From Dysidea avara (Eukaryota > Porifera > Demospongiae > Dictyoceratida > Dysideidae): a stretch of 64,000 bases of DNA. Of the stretch, positions 1 to 27,599 are shown one piece after another (positions within the stretch are counted from its first letter, which is position 1; each line of letters opens with the position of its first letter). Location: the NCBI RefSeq assembly GCF_963678975.1, contig NC_089285.1, positions 7,054,694-7,118,693 on the forward strand. The letters are read 5' to 3'. A program made the translations under genes and the position numbers. The notes under the pieces are model-generated. The model made no database searches and was not told the origin of the DNA. It worked only from the letters and a program-made list of their open reading frames with translations.

Positions 1-95
1 ATGCAATTGGAAAGGCTATAAGAGCCCTTTTCGCAGACCGGGTCACATTTAGTAGTGTACTTTATGAAGCATGTTATTATTTGAACTTTACATAG

Positions 96-17102
<17,007 letters not shown>

Positions 17103-19208
17103 TTATTTACACATTATGTAGTTATATACCTTCTGGTTCTTTCTCCCAATAGGCCTCTCTATGCCACACTTACATGATCACCCAGAAGCCCGTAAGTAAT
17201 TATTTAACCCATCATATACTATCCACCTCATATTTCAAATATTTCTGTAGAAATGTTCGAGACGACAAAAGTACAAATTAATGGGATATGTCTTTTTTTC
17301 ATGAGTGTAGAATATTATGTTGTGTGTGTGGTATATCTGAATAATTATAGATTAAATGTGTTTGATAATGTATAGCTAATAAATACTCTTAATGATACTG
17401 TCACATACTACATTTTAGCATGGGAAAATTACCCCTTAGTTGTAGCTCTTTGTCATGAAAGTACCGTATAGCCTGAATATTTCAAGGGAGAAATTTTCGC
17501 AGATTTTGCGGTTTTGGGGGTTATCAGCGAAAATTTTAATCTTGAAATATTTAGGCTTCCATTATAGTCTAATACATTTTGGGAGTGTTTGCAAATCCAT
17601 GAACATTTTGTTTTTAGCAACATTGCTCAACCTTGAAATATTTTCCCCTCAAAATATTTAGGCTATATATACGGTATGTAATTCACTATGAATCGTTAGT
17701 ATATAGTGTGAAGGGAGCAGTGTTATACAGTTGCAGATAGGAAATAGGGCATGCTGTTCACAGGCCTCAGAAAACAGAATTTTGATTTTGTAGGTAGCTA
17801 AACCCATAATACTTTATTAAAGCATGCATTCAGACTAATTCCATTATTTCAGTACTACTCAGCATGACCTTTAATATCAACACTGGTGATGATCTTTTAC
17901 ATTCCAATAATATTCCAATAAATGAAACTGGGTACTCTCAAAATGCAATAGTAGTCATATTTGTTAACTATTTAAAGGATAATATGTTTGTAGTTTGATC
18001 AAATAAGCTCAGGTAGTAGGGGGTCTGGACCCAGCCTGGTTAATTTTGAAGATGTTTAATAGCTATTTCACTATAGAATATTAATTTTAGAAATCATTTC
18101 AACCAAACATCAAGCCATGTGTGTACCTATAACTGGACGTAAATGCTATGTTTAACTAAAAGAAGTTATTCTTTAAAATGGTCCTTCAAAAGCTAGCATT
18201 AGAGAAGATTGATTTGTTATGATTTAGTACAGAACTTCAGCTGTAAGCAATCAATATAATAGGTAGGATATTTAGCACAATGTTGAGATACACAAGACAA
18301 GAAGAGTTCAGTTTTCAGAATAGTTGCATTGAAATCATCTTGGATGTTCTATTAGAGTAGATGACTAAGCCTTATTCCAGTCTATATAGTTTCTGCCTAT
18401 AGTTAGTGCATATTAAACTTATATTTCATTACTGTAAACCAATGCAGTCAGTTTATAGGCAGTGTCAGCCCCTGCCCCAATCCTACACCAAGGTACTGTC
18501 AAATGTTAACTCATTAGAGATAACTTGACTTAACTATAGTTTTTTTCATTAGTTTCCCTATTAATCAATTTTTTTTCATTGGATGCAATCAGCATGCATT
18601 GTGCCATCTTTCCAATATAATCATGATTATTTTTAAAGTATAATTTATCCATCTATTAAAGTGATATTAAATGATTTTTTAGCATTACATCATTGCAGCC
18701 ATTTCTCAGCCACCACCTTTGATTTCAAAACATTTTTCACCCAGGCTGTTTAAGGCCACACTTTTTCACAGCTTGGCTGTTTTTGTGCAGATACTATATA
18801 TAATGAACAAAATGTGTTTAGCTAACCAATGATTCAAATACAATAATCGGAAGTGGTCTATATAGATTGGCAAATGTCAAGATAATTATATTCTCTGCTT
18901 ACTAGCTACTATAATTCCTTACTAAATTATGCATAATATTTAGGAGTGATCATTGATAAGCACCTAGCTACACTTAACAGAACACATTAACATGATTATA
19001 ACCAAGGAAAATTCTGTACGAGATTTCTTACAACATAACCTGTCAGTTTAACGTCCTCATCATGTCCAATGCTAACGGCCTATACTACTAGGCATTCCAG
19101 TATCCGAGATTTTTTAATAAAAAAATTCTCCGTATATTCCCCAATAGAACCCTGGCACAAAATAACAACTCGTGTTTAACTTGGGATTGCTCCGTCGTCC
19201 GAGCTCCA
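17103..19208. other. Intergenic, 3' flank of the Ig receptor
   Basis: No convincing coding exon. It holds a small TA-flanked MITE (17464-17674), a solitary CTCTATTAGAG motif at about 18350, and a half-copy of a fold-back repeat (18695-18785). The rest is unremarkable AT-rich sequence. Confidence 0.6.
17464..17674. mobile_element. Tc1/mariner-like MITE with TA target site
   Basis: The ends are inverted: left CCGTATAGCCTGAATATTTC; right AAATATTTAGGCTATATATACGG. A TA dinucleotide flanks each side. An additional internal copy of AATATTTAGGCT sits near 17545. Confidence 0.6.
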
Positions 19209-19290
19209 ATGAGTATGAAAATCGCTGTGGGGTTTGTCCACATGCTGATCATCATGAAAATCTTAGTTTTAACGTGCGCGTTACTTATAC
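19209..19290 (+). CDS. Possible orphan signal-peptide first exon
   Basis: ATG at 19209 opens 27 codons containing a hydrophobic run (HMLIIMKILVLTCALLI). It ends one base into a codon at a good donor, C|GTAAGT. A phase-1 signal-peptide exon is typical of secreted or receptor genes. No partner exon was found downstream before the transposon region, so this may be a remnant or coincidence. Confidence 0.25.
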
Positions 19291-20314
19291 GTAAGTTTTG
19301 TGTTGTTTTGTAATGTATGTAGAGTATTTTAAAACTTTTAAAAACGTACTGTCGGGTGGAAGGTAGTCACTGGTGCTTACTTTAAAGTGCGTAGTTACTT
19401 CGCTCGGGTTAGCGATTTTCAGCTCCAGAGCATTTTTCTGGTGGCTGTGTCATCAGCTCAAAAGTATAAACCACTTCAAAGTAGGCACAACAATGCCATA
19501 ATTGAAACCACAACTCCACCTTAGGTATTGTTGCATCATTGTGGCACCTCCACTTTAGTTGTTTGCTTTTATAAGTTGTTAACTTGATGTTTTTACTTAC
19601 TTGAGATAGCCACTTGCCTATGGGTATACACCATTGTACTGACAAGTGTGCAGTAGGTGAAACATAATTGCTCACCACAAAGCATACAATGGTTGCTGAG
19701 ATCCAATAAGATCTGAAGTTACTCTCATTACATGTACAAACTTGTAGCTAGAAGCAACTACAGTTTCAAGATAGTCCAGATTACTAGATGGCTTCCTGAT
19801 TCAATTGTGCCATTTTCCCTTTAAAATGTATGGGGAGCCCTGGAGAAAAATTTTACCTTTTTTCAATTTTTAAGCACTGTGCATGCCAAAGTAGCTAATT
19901 CCAACCCAACAAACTATATATTTCTGAGATCGGCAACCAATACTCTATCTATTGAGCAAATAAAAAGCCCATTTTTCCAAATTTTAAAAATTGGGCTGGA
20001 ATACCTAACACTACTTATGTATGTCTGCCGTATACTTGCAGCGGCGTAGATACCAATGAGGCAACCGAGGCAGCTGCCTCGGTAAAAACTTGAATGCTTA
20101 ACAATTCAAGCTGAGCAGGCCTGAGTTTTGGCACCCCGATTTTTCTACTCAAATGTTACTAGACAGCATTTAATACTGTACCACACACTATACAATCTAT
20201 GGCTGTAGTACTAAGCAGGGCTAGAGCCTACGGTGACACGGTCTGGCATTGGCTGGACGACTACTTGAATGAAGATCGAGATACTCTAATAGAGCAGTCA
20301 TTGTATAATCATAA
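19291..20314. other. Intergenic, no recognised feature
   Basis: No gene seen. A minus-strand frame at 19409-19678 has no recognisable domain. One ACTCTAATAGAGCAGTCA motif lies just outside, at 20283-20300. Confidence 0.5.
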
Positions 20315-20600
20315 GGTATACAAGTGGAATAAAAAATTAGGAATTTTCAATATGAATAGGGATCAAAGTAATAAAAAGTACTGAAACAAGAGAGATTATC
20401 TACCACCTGAAGTCATGCTAGTACACACGTAATCGCTACTTCAGTTGCCAAGATTTAAGATATAATGGCACTGAAGTAGGGATTACGTGTGTACTAGCAT
20501 GACTTCAGGTGGTAGATAATCTCTCTTGTTTCAGTACTTTTTATTACTTTGATCCCTACTCATATTGAAAATTCCTAATTTTTTATTCTACTTGTTTGTG
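20315..20600. mobile_element. Large near-perfect fold-back MITE
   Basis: About 120-nt arms pair almost perfectly around a loop at about 20430-20485. The left arm reads CAAGTGGAATAAAAAATTAG through CACCTGAAGTCATGCTAG; the right arm is its reverse complement. It is related to the outer element at 37769-38212 (shared GAAACAAG, TCACCT/ACCACCTG and AAGTATAAGG/AAGTGGAATAA segments). High arm identity suggests recent activity or gene conversion between arms. Confidence 0.8.
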
Positions 20601-20670
20601 TACTTTTTACAAACATTGCATGAATCTTATCTTTTATGTGCATGCAGTTTCTATTACACAGACACTAAAG

Positions 20671-20949
20671 TTACTTTTCCAAGTCTTGATGGTAGTATTC
20701 CCTTTGCCTTTCCGCTGACTCAATGCGAGACTTTGCCAAATCTTTGTTAAATGATGTTTTGGTGGCTTCAGCTGATTTCTCACACGACGCTGTTACATTT
20801 TTGTAGTACTCATTAGCATGACGCTGTGATCGGCATTCACTGCTGTACTTGTCCTTTCTCTCTGAGAGTATAGACTCTGTATGAGCTTCATAGTACGCCC
20901 TGTTATTCTCCTTCTTTCTACTCTTCCGCGCCGCTTCCTTCGAAGGCAT
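20671..20949 (-). CDS. Lys/Arg/Glu-rich fragment, probably transposon-derived
   Basis: From an ATG at 20949 the frame encodes about 92 residues beginning MPSKEAARKSRKKENNRAYY. It is rich in Lys, Arg, Glu and Tyr, with repeated YY-x-EAH and YYHQDLEK-like units. From memory, such charged YY-repeat stretches occur at the N-termini of invertebrate mobile-element proteins; this was not checked. The reading frame extends upstream of this ATG, but that part is hydrophobic and looks non-coding. It abuts the fold-back element. Function unknown. Confidence 0.35.
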   Translation of the reverse strand: MPSKEAARKSRKKENNRAYYEAHTESILSERKDKYSSECRSQRHANEYYKNVTASCEKSAEATKTSFNKDLAKSRIESAERQREYYHQDLEK

Positions 20950-21378
20950 TGCCGCACCCAATATTGCCTCAGAGAAAACACACAAAGCAATAATAACCAC
21001 AATACCCTTAGCTAACGCTATTTTGCTACGAATTATTTCTAATATCGATCGCTCAAATACTTGAGGTAGATACATTGTTTACAGCAAAGAAATGCGTTTA
21101 CGAACGCAAGCAATATTAATGTTGCCGGTTAACTTTGCCAGAAACAAAAGATATAAGTCGCTAAATATATTCACTTACACGTACAAAGCTTCCCGATTGT
21201 GAACAGCTCGCTCTTCCTGCTCAAAATCAACTTCGAACTTTCAACCACGTGTATTCGAATATTTTACCGCGAAGATTATGATTACTCTATTTAGCGAGCA
21301 CTCTTATTGAAACGGACGGCGCCGTACATTGAAGCCATTTGTGGAGTTATTAACACTACCTGTAGTGAATCCAGGACG

Positions 21379-21404
21379 ATGGCGACATTAAAGAACGATG
21401 AAAG
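21379..21404 (+). CDS. Possible orphan first coding exon
   Basis: ATGGCGACATTAAAGAACG opens nine codons (MATLKNDER) ending at a good donor AG|GTAAGA. The upstream sequence is locally richer in CpG than its surroundings. The 12-kb transposon region begins 540 bp downstream and no partner exon was found. Alternatively a chance ATG. Confidence 0.2.
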
Positions 21405-22318
21405 GTAAGACCCTAGCGCAAGGATTGTATTTCTATCGGTGTAGGAAAGGTTTAATCTATAGGCAAAGCGAGCCGTTTTCATGCAAGAAGTAGGACTGTA
21501 GCTGTTGCCATCTTCCCGCTAGGCCTGGCTGAAGGCATCAGTTAGGGAGTCAGTCACTAGAAAATTCGATCAGATAGAATTTTTTTAAAAATTCGTGGAA
21601 ACTCATAGGATGCATTTCGTGTCGTTTTGAAGGCGAAATCGTGCTTCACTTTTGTAATACAATACTGCTGAATCGCCGAGATGGTTTTGCAAGTCTACTT
21701 TTGGTGCGTAATTTTTTGGCGGGAAATCGTGAACCTTGACGATCCCTACCATTAAGTACTACCGTACTTAATGATTATGGTATAATATATACTCTAATAG
21801 AGCATTCAGCGATTCAGTATAGATTATAGCCACTGTTCTCATTACACTGCATGCTTGGTCTAAATCATTTACATTTACTTTTCAAAAGTTCCAGTGAGTC
21901 GACTGTATGGCATTGAATTGAGCTAATTGATCATGCATATCATGCATTATCGCGGATTGCACATCCGTAGTCACCGATGTCTATGGTGTCACGTGAAAAT
22001 GGGTCAATGAGAACGAAATTTGAATGGAAGTCCTCACATTTGATTGGCTATTTGGTCGAATCCAAAAAAAAAAATGGAGTGTCTATGTCCACCGGTGTAC
22101 CGGTTATTCTTAGAGCCACGTACACCGGTGCCTTATATAATCATCTGTTGATGGGCCTGCGCCTGTCACGTGATTAAACCATGCTGGTCGCAGACTCACC
22201 ACGTGTCGATTTTCACGTATCATGGCGCCCAATTTGACACTTTTCAGCAGTGCTCCGCACGTGTCATGGTGGTTGGTGCCCAATCGGACACTTTTCAGAG
22301 CTGTACTGAGAACTTGTA

Positions 22319-22834
22319 ATGGAAGTTGGCACCCAATTCGACACTTTTGAACAGTTTCATACGGCATTGGACGATTTAAAGCAAAATGGTTACCATCGCA
22401 CTTTTGCTATGAACTGCAAGACAAAGATAACTGTATCTTATGACAGGTAAGCCACTACATTAATTCGCACACAATGCTGTCATTTATGTAATCATTACTG
22501 CAGTCTTTATAAAAAGTTGTGCGTACGTCATTGTCACCTTGAGCATACTCATCAAGTGGGTCCTGCAATATTTGCACATTATCCAGTCAATAGAAGGTTG
22601 ACTGCAGCAGAAGAAGCCACAATTTCTGAGATGCTGACTGTGAAACCCAATACCAAACGAGTGAAAGAATTAGTTGAGAAGAAGTTTGGAAAATGTGTGA
22701 CCCTCAAAGACATCAGTAACCTAAAGACAAAGGTAAAAGAGCAAACCCGGAAAGGTCTTGAGGAACCACAACTGCTACTCAGTACACTCCAAAATATTAC
22801 CACTACCCAGGATGCCAAGCAGGAATTGTGGTAA
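22319..22834 (+). pseudogene. MULE transposase N-terminus, FAR1/ZSWIM-like
   Basis: Exon 22319-22446 (MEVGTQFDTFEQFHTALDDL, donor AG|GTAAGC, phase 2) joins exon 22504 onward (SLYKKLCVRHCHLEHTHQVG). The C-x4-C-x4-H-x-H style motif (CVRHCHLEHTH) fits the N-terminal zinc-binding region of FAR1/ZSWIM-type MULE proteins. It is followed by a basic helical region (TAAEEATISEMLTVKPNTKR). The frame ends in TAA near 22833, while the following homology needs another frame, so there is a frameshift before the MITE insertion at 22842. Confidence 0.6.
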
Positions 22835-22841
22835 TTGAGAA

Positions 22842-23102
22842 CAGGGGCGGCGGAGAAGGGGGGCAAGGGGGGCTGCAGCCCCTGTGAAAAATAATTTTGG
22901 AGGGGCTTAGCCCCCCTAAAATTATTCAATAGCATTATTCGAGATACTCTAATAGAGCAGTCACAGTATTCTTTGAGGAGCAGTGTAGTAAGCTGCAAAT
23001 AATGACCTTTTTTTTTTTTGGTCTTCGATATACAACGAGGCAATGGCATCATCATGCTAGACCCCCAGCCCCCCCTAAATATAGGTGTCTCCACCGCCTC
23101 TG
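22842..23102. mobile_element. hAT-like MITE inserted in the MULE transposase gene
   Basis: CAGGGGCGGCGGAGAAGG left end and CCACCGCCTCTG right end. Flanking 8-mers ATTGAGAA (22834-22841) and AATGAGAA (23103-23110) differ at one base, fitting a hAT 8-bp duplication. Removing one copy brings a transposase reading frame (VVIENNILEICYLQT) together across the site. It contains an ACTCTAATAGAGCAGTCA motif and a poly-T/GGTCTTC module shared with 51089-51456 and 57538-57837. Confidence 0.7.
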
Positions 23103-23109
23103 AATGAGA

Positions 23110-23239
23110 ATAATATCCTTGAAATTTGTTATTTGCAGACAAATCACATGACTAAACTGTTTGATAGGTTCCCAGAAATCATGTTCATCGATGGCACCTA
23201 CAATGTAAATGGTCATGGAATGCCATTGTACTGCCTGGT
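23110..23239 (+). pseudogene. MULE transposase segment with FPE..DGTY motif
   Basis: The frame reads ENNILEICYLQTNHM, then TKLFDRFPEIMFIDGTYNVN, then GHGMPLYCL, then GTAATG. This is the start of a MULE catalytic domain: the first catalytic Asp lies in the ID-G-TY context, followed by MPLY. The later catalytic Asp and Glu segments were not found. The frame runs into the tandem array, whose first unit begins with GAATGA (stop in this phase), so the domain is broken here. Confidence 0.65.
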
Positions 23240-23284
23240 AATGTTATATAACAGAACTTGATCATTATAAATTGTCCCTTACAG

Positions 23285-25450
23285 GAATGAACCAAGCTCT
23301 CGTCCTGCATTTAGTGGTGACATCACTACACTGGAATGTGTTAGTATAGCTAATGGACCTAGGTATAGTAATGTTAACAGAACTTCATCATTATAAATTG
23401 TCCCTTATAGGAATGAACCAAGGTCTCGTCCTGCATTTAGTGGTGACATCACTACACTGGAATGTGTTAGTATAGCTAATGTACCTAGGTATTATAATGT
23501 TAACAGAACTTCATCATTATAAATTGTCCCTTACAGGAATGAACCAAGCTCTCGTCCTGCATTTAGTGGTGACATCACTACACTGGAATGTGTTAGTACA
23601 GCTAATGGACCTAGGTATGGTAATATTAACAGAACTTCATCATTATAAATTGTCCCTTATAGGAATGAACCAAGCTCTCGTCCTGCATTTAGTGGTGACA
23701 CCACTACATTGGAATGTGCTAGTACAGCTAATGGACTTAGGTATGGTAATGTTATATAACAGAACTTGATCATTATAAATTGTCCCTTACAGGAATGAAC
23801 CAAGCTCTCGTCCTGCATTTAGTGGTGACATCACTACACTGGAATGTGTTAGTATAGCTAAGGGACCTAGGTATGGTAATGTTAACAGAACTTGATCATT
23901 ATAAATTGTCCCTTACAAGAATGAACCAAGCTCTCGTCCTGCATTTAGTGGTGACATCACTACACTGGAATGTGTTAGTATAGCTAATGTACCTAGGTAT
24001 TGTAATGTTAACAGAACTTCATCATTATAAATTGTCCCTTATAGGAATGAACCAAGCTCTCGTCCTGCATTTAGTGGTGACACCACTACATTGGAATGTG
24101 CTAGTACAGCTAATGGACTTAGGTATGGTAATGTTATATAACAGAACTTGATCATTATAAATTGTCCCTTACAGGAATGAACCAAGCTCTCGTCCTGCAT
24201 TTAGTGGTGACATCACTACACTGGAATGTGTTAGTATAGCTAAGGGACCTAGGTATGGTAATGTTAACAGAACTTGATCATTATAAATTGTCCCTTACAA
24301 GAATGAACCAAGCTCTCGTCCTGCATTTAGTGGTGACATCACTACACTGGAATGTGTTAGTATAGCTAATGTACCTAGGTATTGTAATGTTAACAGAACT
24401 TCATCATTATAAATTGTCCCTTATAGGAATGAACCAAGCTCTCGTCCTGCATTTAGTGGTGACACCACTACATTGGAATGTGCTAGTACAGCTAATGGAC
24501 TTAGGTATGGTAATGTTATATAACAGAACTTGATCATTATAAATTGTCCCTTACAGGAATGAACCAAGCTCTCGTCCTGCATTTAGTGGTGACATCACTA
24601 CACTGGAATGTGTTAGTATAGCTAAGGGACCTAGGTATGGTAATGTTAACAGAACTTGATCATTATAAATTGTCCCTTACAAGAATGAACCAAGCTCTCG
24701 TCCTGCATTTAGTGGTGACATCACTACACTGGAATGTGTTAGTATAGCTAATGTACCTAGGTATTGTAATGTTAACAGAACTTCATCATTATAAATTGTC
24801 CCTTATAGGAATGAACCAAGCTCTCGTCCTGCATTTAGTGGTGACACCACTACATTGGAATGTGCTAGTACAGCTAATGGACTTAGGTATGGTAATGTTA
24901 TATAACAGAACTTGATCATTATAAATTGTCCCTTACAGGAATGAACCAAGCTCTCGTCCTGCATTTAGTGGTGACATCACTACACTGGAATGTGTTAGTA
25001 TAGCTAAGGGACCTAGGTATGGTAATGTTAACAGAACTTGATCATTATAAATTGTCCCTTACAAGAATGAACCAAGCTCTCGTCCTGCATTTAGTGGTGA
25101 CATCACTACACTGGAATGTGTTAGTATAGCTAATGTACCTAGGTATTGTAATGTTAACAGAACTTCATCATTATAAATTGTCCCTTACAGGAATGAACCA
25201 AGCCCTCGTCCTGCATTTAGTGGTGACATCACTACACTGGAATGTGTTAGTACAGCTAATGGACCTAGGTATGGTAATGTTAACAGAACTTGATCATTAT
25301 AAATTGTCCCTTATAGGAATGAACCAAGCTCTCATCCTGCATTTAGTGGTGACACCGCTACACTGGAATGTGTTAGTACAGCTAATGGACCTAGATATGG
25401 TAATGTTAACAGAACTTGATCATTATAAATTGACCCTTATAGGAATGAAC
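23285..25450 (+). repeat. Tandem array of 126/130-bp exon-intron-like units (17 full copies plus one partial)
   Basis: Units begin (GAATGAAC) at 23285, 23411, 23537, 23663, 23793, 23919, 24045, 24175, 24301, 24427, 24557, 24683, 24809, 24939, 25065, 25191, 25317, with a partial at 25443. From 23663 to 25190 three units (130+126+126) form a 382-bp higher-order repeat present four times. Most units are CCCTTACAG or CCCTTATAG, then 78 nt, then CTAG|GTAT, then about 48 nt. The 78-nt block is open in one frame in every unit (NEPSSRPAFSGDITTLECVS...). One unit in three has ACAAG in place of the CAGG acceptor. The last full unit has lost its donor (CTAGATAT). Nothing known is recognised in the peptide. 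Confidence 0.95.
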
Positions 25451-25527
25451 TAAGCTCTCATTCTACATGCAACAACCATAGCAGTGCTAATACATGCCAA
25501 AGTACTAATATAAGTCAGTTAGTGTAG
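25443..25527 (+). CDS. Possible terminal exon of the repeat array
   Basis: The last partial unit diverges after GAATGAACTAAGCTCTCA. It stays open in the same frame as the 78-nt blocks for 27 codons (a Ser/Thr/Asn/Cys-rich tail, ...NISQLV) to TAG at 25525-25527. It would be a natural last exon if the array is transcribed. Evidence is only the frame and the TTATAG acceptor. Confidence 0.25.
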
Positions 25528-25563
25528 CACACCCTCAGTTCTCAGTATACATTGAATGCACAC

Positions 25564-26091
25564 CAGAGGAGGTTGGACGCGTTCATGTGAGCTGTACATT
25601 TTCATTGGAAAACCTTTGTTTCAAGACAATTTGTATTAAAACTATAGTGCAATAGAAATCCTAAATCTAACAGCATGGTGAACCCCAGTGAACCCCGCTG
25701 ATTTGGCTGGTAACAAAGCCAAAGTTTGAAGCACCAATATAAAGAATTGCACAAAATCTGTTTTTATGAGCAGGGTAATACAGTGACCTCAGTGTAATGC
25801 AGCGAAGGGTCATTGTTTCATTGTAGAAAAACGTACGTGACAAGTCTGGTGAAAATTGTATGGAGTAAATTGCAATTTATTAATTTCACCCAAAATCTCG
25901 AGTGCTTTATGAAAACAAAGTACATAGCCTTGAAGCCTAATTGAAGGATGATCTGATTATCTAATGAACCCCATCGTTTTTCAGTTTAGTATTGCGACTA
26001 TTGAGGATCACGTGAAATACTAGTGCAAAGAATGCAATTAAGAGCAATATAATTATTTAAGTAGAGCTTAATGCACGTCCAACTTCCTCTG
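25564..26091. mobile_element. MITE with perfect 9-bp target duplication (MULE-type size)
   Basis: The ends CAGAGGAGGTTGGACG and CGTCCAACTTCCTCTG are inverted with one mismatch. AATGCACAC flanks both sides (25555-25563, 26092-26100). A 9-bp duplication is the size made by Mutator-like transposases. It has no coding capacity, so it is probably mobilised by a MULE. Confidence 0.8.
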
Positions 26092-26534
26092 AATGCACAC
26101 ATGGATTTTTTCCATATGAAAATTGTAGACACCAGTCTGGTCATAAGGTGCGTGTAGTTATCATTTTCAGAGGAGCTTTTTGTATGTTTAACACGTTCTT
26201 ATGCATTACCTTGCCCAGAGTTTCTGTTAGTAGAGCAGTATTTGCATCCACATTGTTCTGCTAGCTTTTTGAATAGCTGACTTCTAATAGTCTGTCTTGA
26301 TAACTAAAAGGTGATGGCAGTGAGTTAGGTGGTAGACAACGTGTCACGTGTACTTGGATGTTTTTAGTTTGTTTTGCTGCTCCCAAATATCTTAACATTT
26401 ACTTCATCACATGCACTTAACAAACAGGTGTCTACCACAAGTATATGCATCATGTGTGCTCAATAAGCATATGAACCTAAAAAAACCAGTACCACAATGC
26501 TATACTTTAGACACTCCTTTTATTTCAATTTCAG

Positions 26535-26657
26535 CATGGACTGTCTTTATCAATGCTGGCAACATCGATGAAGGTAAAGCCATGTATTAAGACGTGCGGG
26601 AGACCAAAACACAATGGTACAGTTTGGTGTAAGAAGAGGAAAGTTATAAATTCTGAA
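26535..26657 (+). pseudogene. MULE transposase C-terminal GRPK segment
   Basis: After acceptor TTTCAG the frame reads HGLSLSMLATSMKVKPCIKT, then CGRPKHNGTVWCKKRKSYKF, then TGA at 26655-26657. A K-x-RGRP-K...KKRK basic tail is the usual C-terminal end of SWIM-containing MULE proteins. A second open stretch in another frame (VINSENIPPIKRVKSSTED) runs on to GTAAGT at 26701, so a one-base shift may have occurred. The SWIM domain itself was not found. Confidence 0.45.
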
Positions 26658-26874
26658 AATATCCCACCTATAAAAAGGGTGAAATCCAGCACAGAAGACG
26701 TAAGTGTTAATTATATTTATTAACAGCATGTGCTCTCAGTTGCTGTAATTATTTTGGGAGTATTTAAGTGTGTACACACCCAACCAAGTTAGCCAAATGT
26801 TTTAATAGTAAAAGCAGCAAGAGTAAGCACTCCCTCCATAAACTCTGGAGTAAACTTAGCAGTCAGGTGAAGTG

Positions 26875-27586
26875 TTGGTATAAACAGTGGACCTGGGGAC
26901 CGAGTACCTGGGACCAGGGGACCCGCGGGAACTCAACTTTTCATGGAATTTTTATACTTTACAATGTTTATACACTCTATACTTGTACTAGATATCTTTG
27001 CATATCTCAACATGTAGTCTTGCACAGCCAATCCACTTTTTCTTCGTCACACTGAGTACCTAACGTGACAGAAATTATAAGCACCACTGAAAAAGAGTCT
27101 ATTACATCAAGTTTAGAAACTGTGAGCAAGCAAAACATCTTCAAGCGATCGCTGCAAGTTACCAGCAGCTCAACAAGCACTGAGATTTCATGTGTCATGT
27201 ACTGCTTGCATAGACCACTTCTTCACACCCGGGGTATTAATCGAGGGCTTTAAATTCTTACAAGGCTTTGATTTTGTGCATCACATGACACATGAAATCT
27301 CAGTGCTTATTGAGCTGCTGGTGACTTACACTGATCGCTAGATGCTGTTTTGCTTGCTCACAGTTTCTAAACTTGACGTAATAGACTCTTTTTCAGAGGA
27401 GCTTATAATTTCTATCGTGTTAGGCACTCTGTGTGACAAAGAAAAGTGGATTGGCAGTGCAATACTACATGCTGAGACTTGCAGAAGTATCTGGTACATG
27501 TATAGAGTGTATAAACATTGTGAAGTATAAAAGATTTCGCGAAAAGTTGGGTCCCCGCGGGTCCCCGGGTCCACTGTTTATACCAA
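26875..27586. mobile_element. Long fold-back element (arms about 305-325 bp)
   Basis: The left arm 26875-27200 (TTGGTATAAACAGTGGACC ... GAGATTTCATGTGTCATG) pairs with the right arm 27282-27586 (CATGACACATGAAATCTC ... GGTCCACTGTTTATACCAA) around an 80-bp loop. Arms have diverged moderately. It lies between the MULE C-terminal segment and the CXXC exon. Minus- and plus-strand open frames within it mirror each other. Confidence 0.8.
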
Positions 27587-27599
27587 CCCAGTATTGCTT

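Noticed and set aside
17153..17192. Extra coding exon after the Ig receptor stop (CCCAATAG / CCCGTAAGT bounded)
   Set aside because: It lies after an in-frame stop. It could only be an alternative exon and has no coding signal of its own.
22579..23142. 187-codon minus-strand open frame
   Set aside because: It is antisense to the MULE N-terminal exon and runs through the inserted MITE.
23285..25450. CRISPR array
   Set aside because: The whole unit is repeated with no unique spacers, and the DNA is eukaryotic.
23479..25453. 96-106-codon open frames in the tandem array (TGMNQALVLHLVVTSLHW type)
   Set aside because: They run across the intron-like spacers, and most units break that frame with TAG. 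The splice-bounded 78-nt frame is open in every unit.
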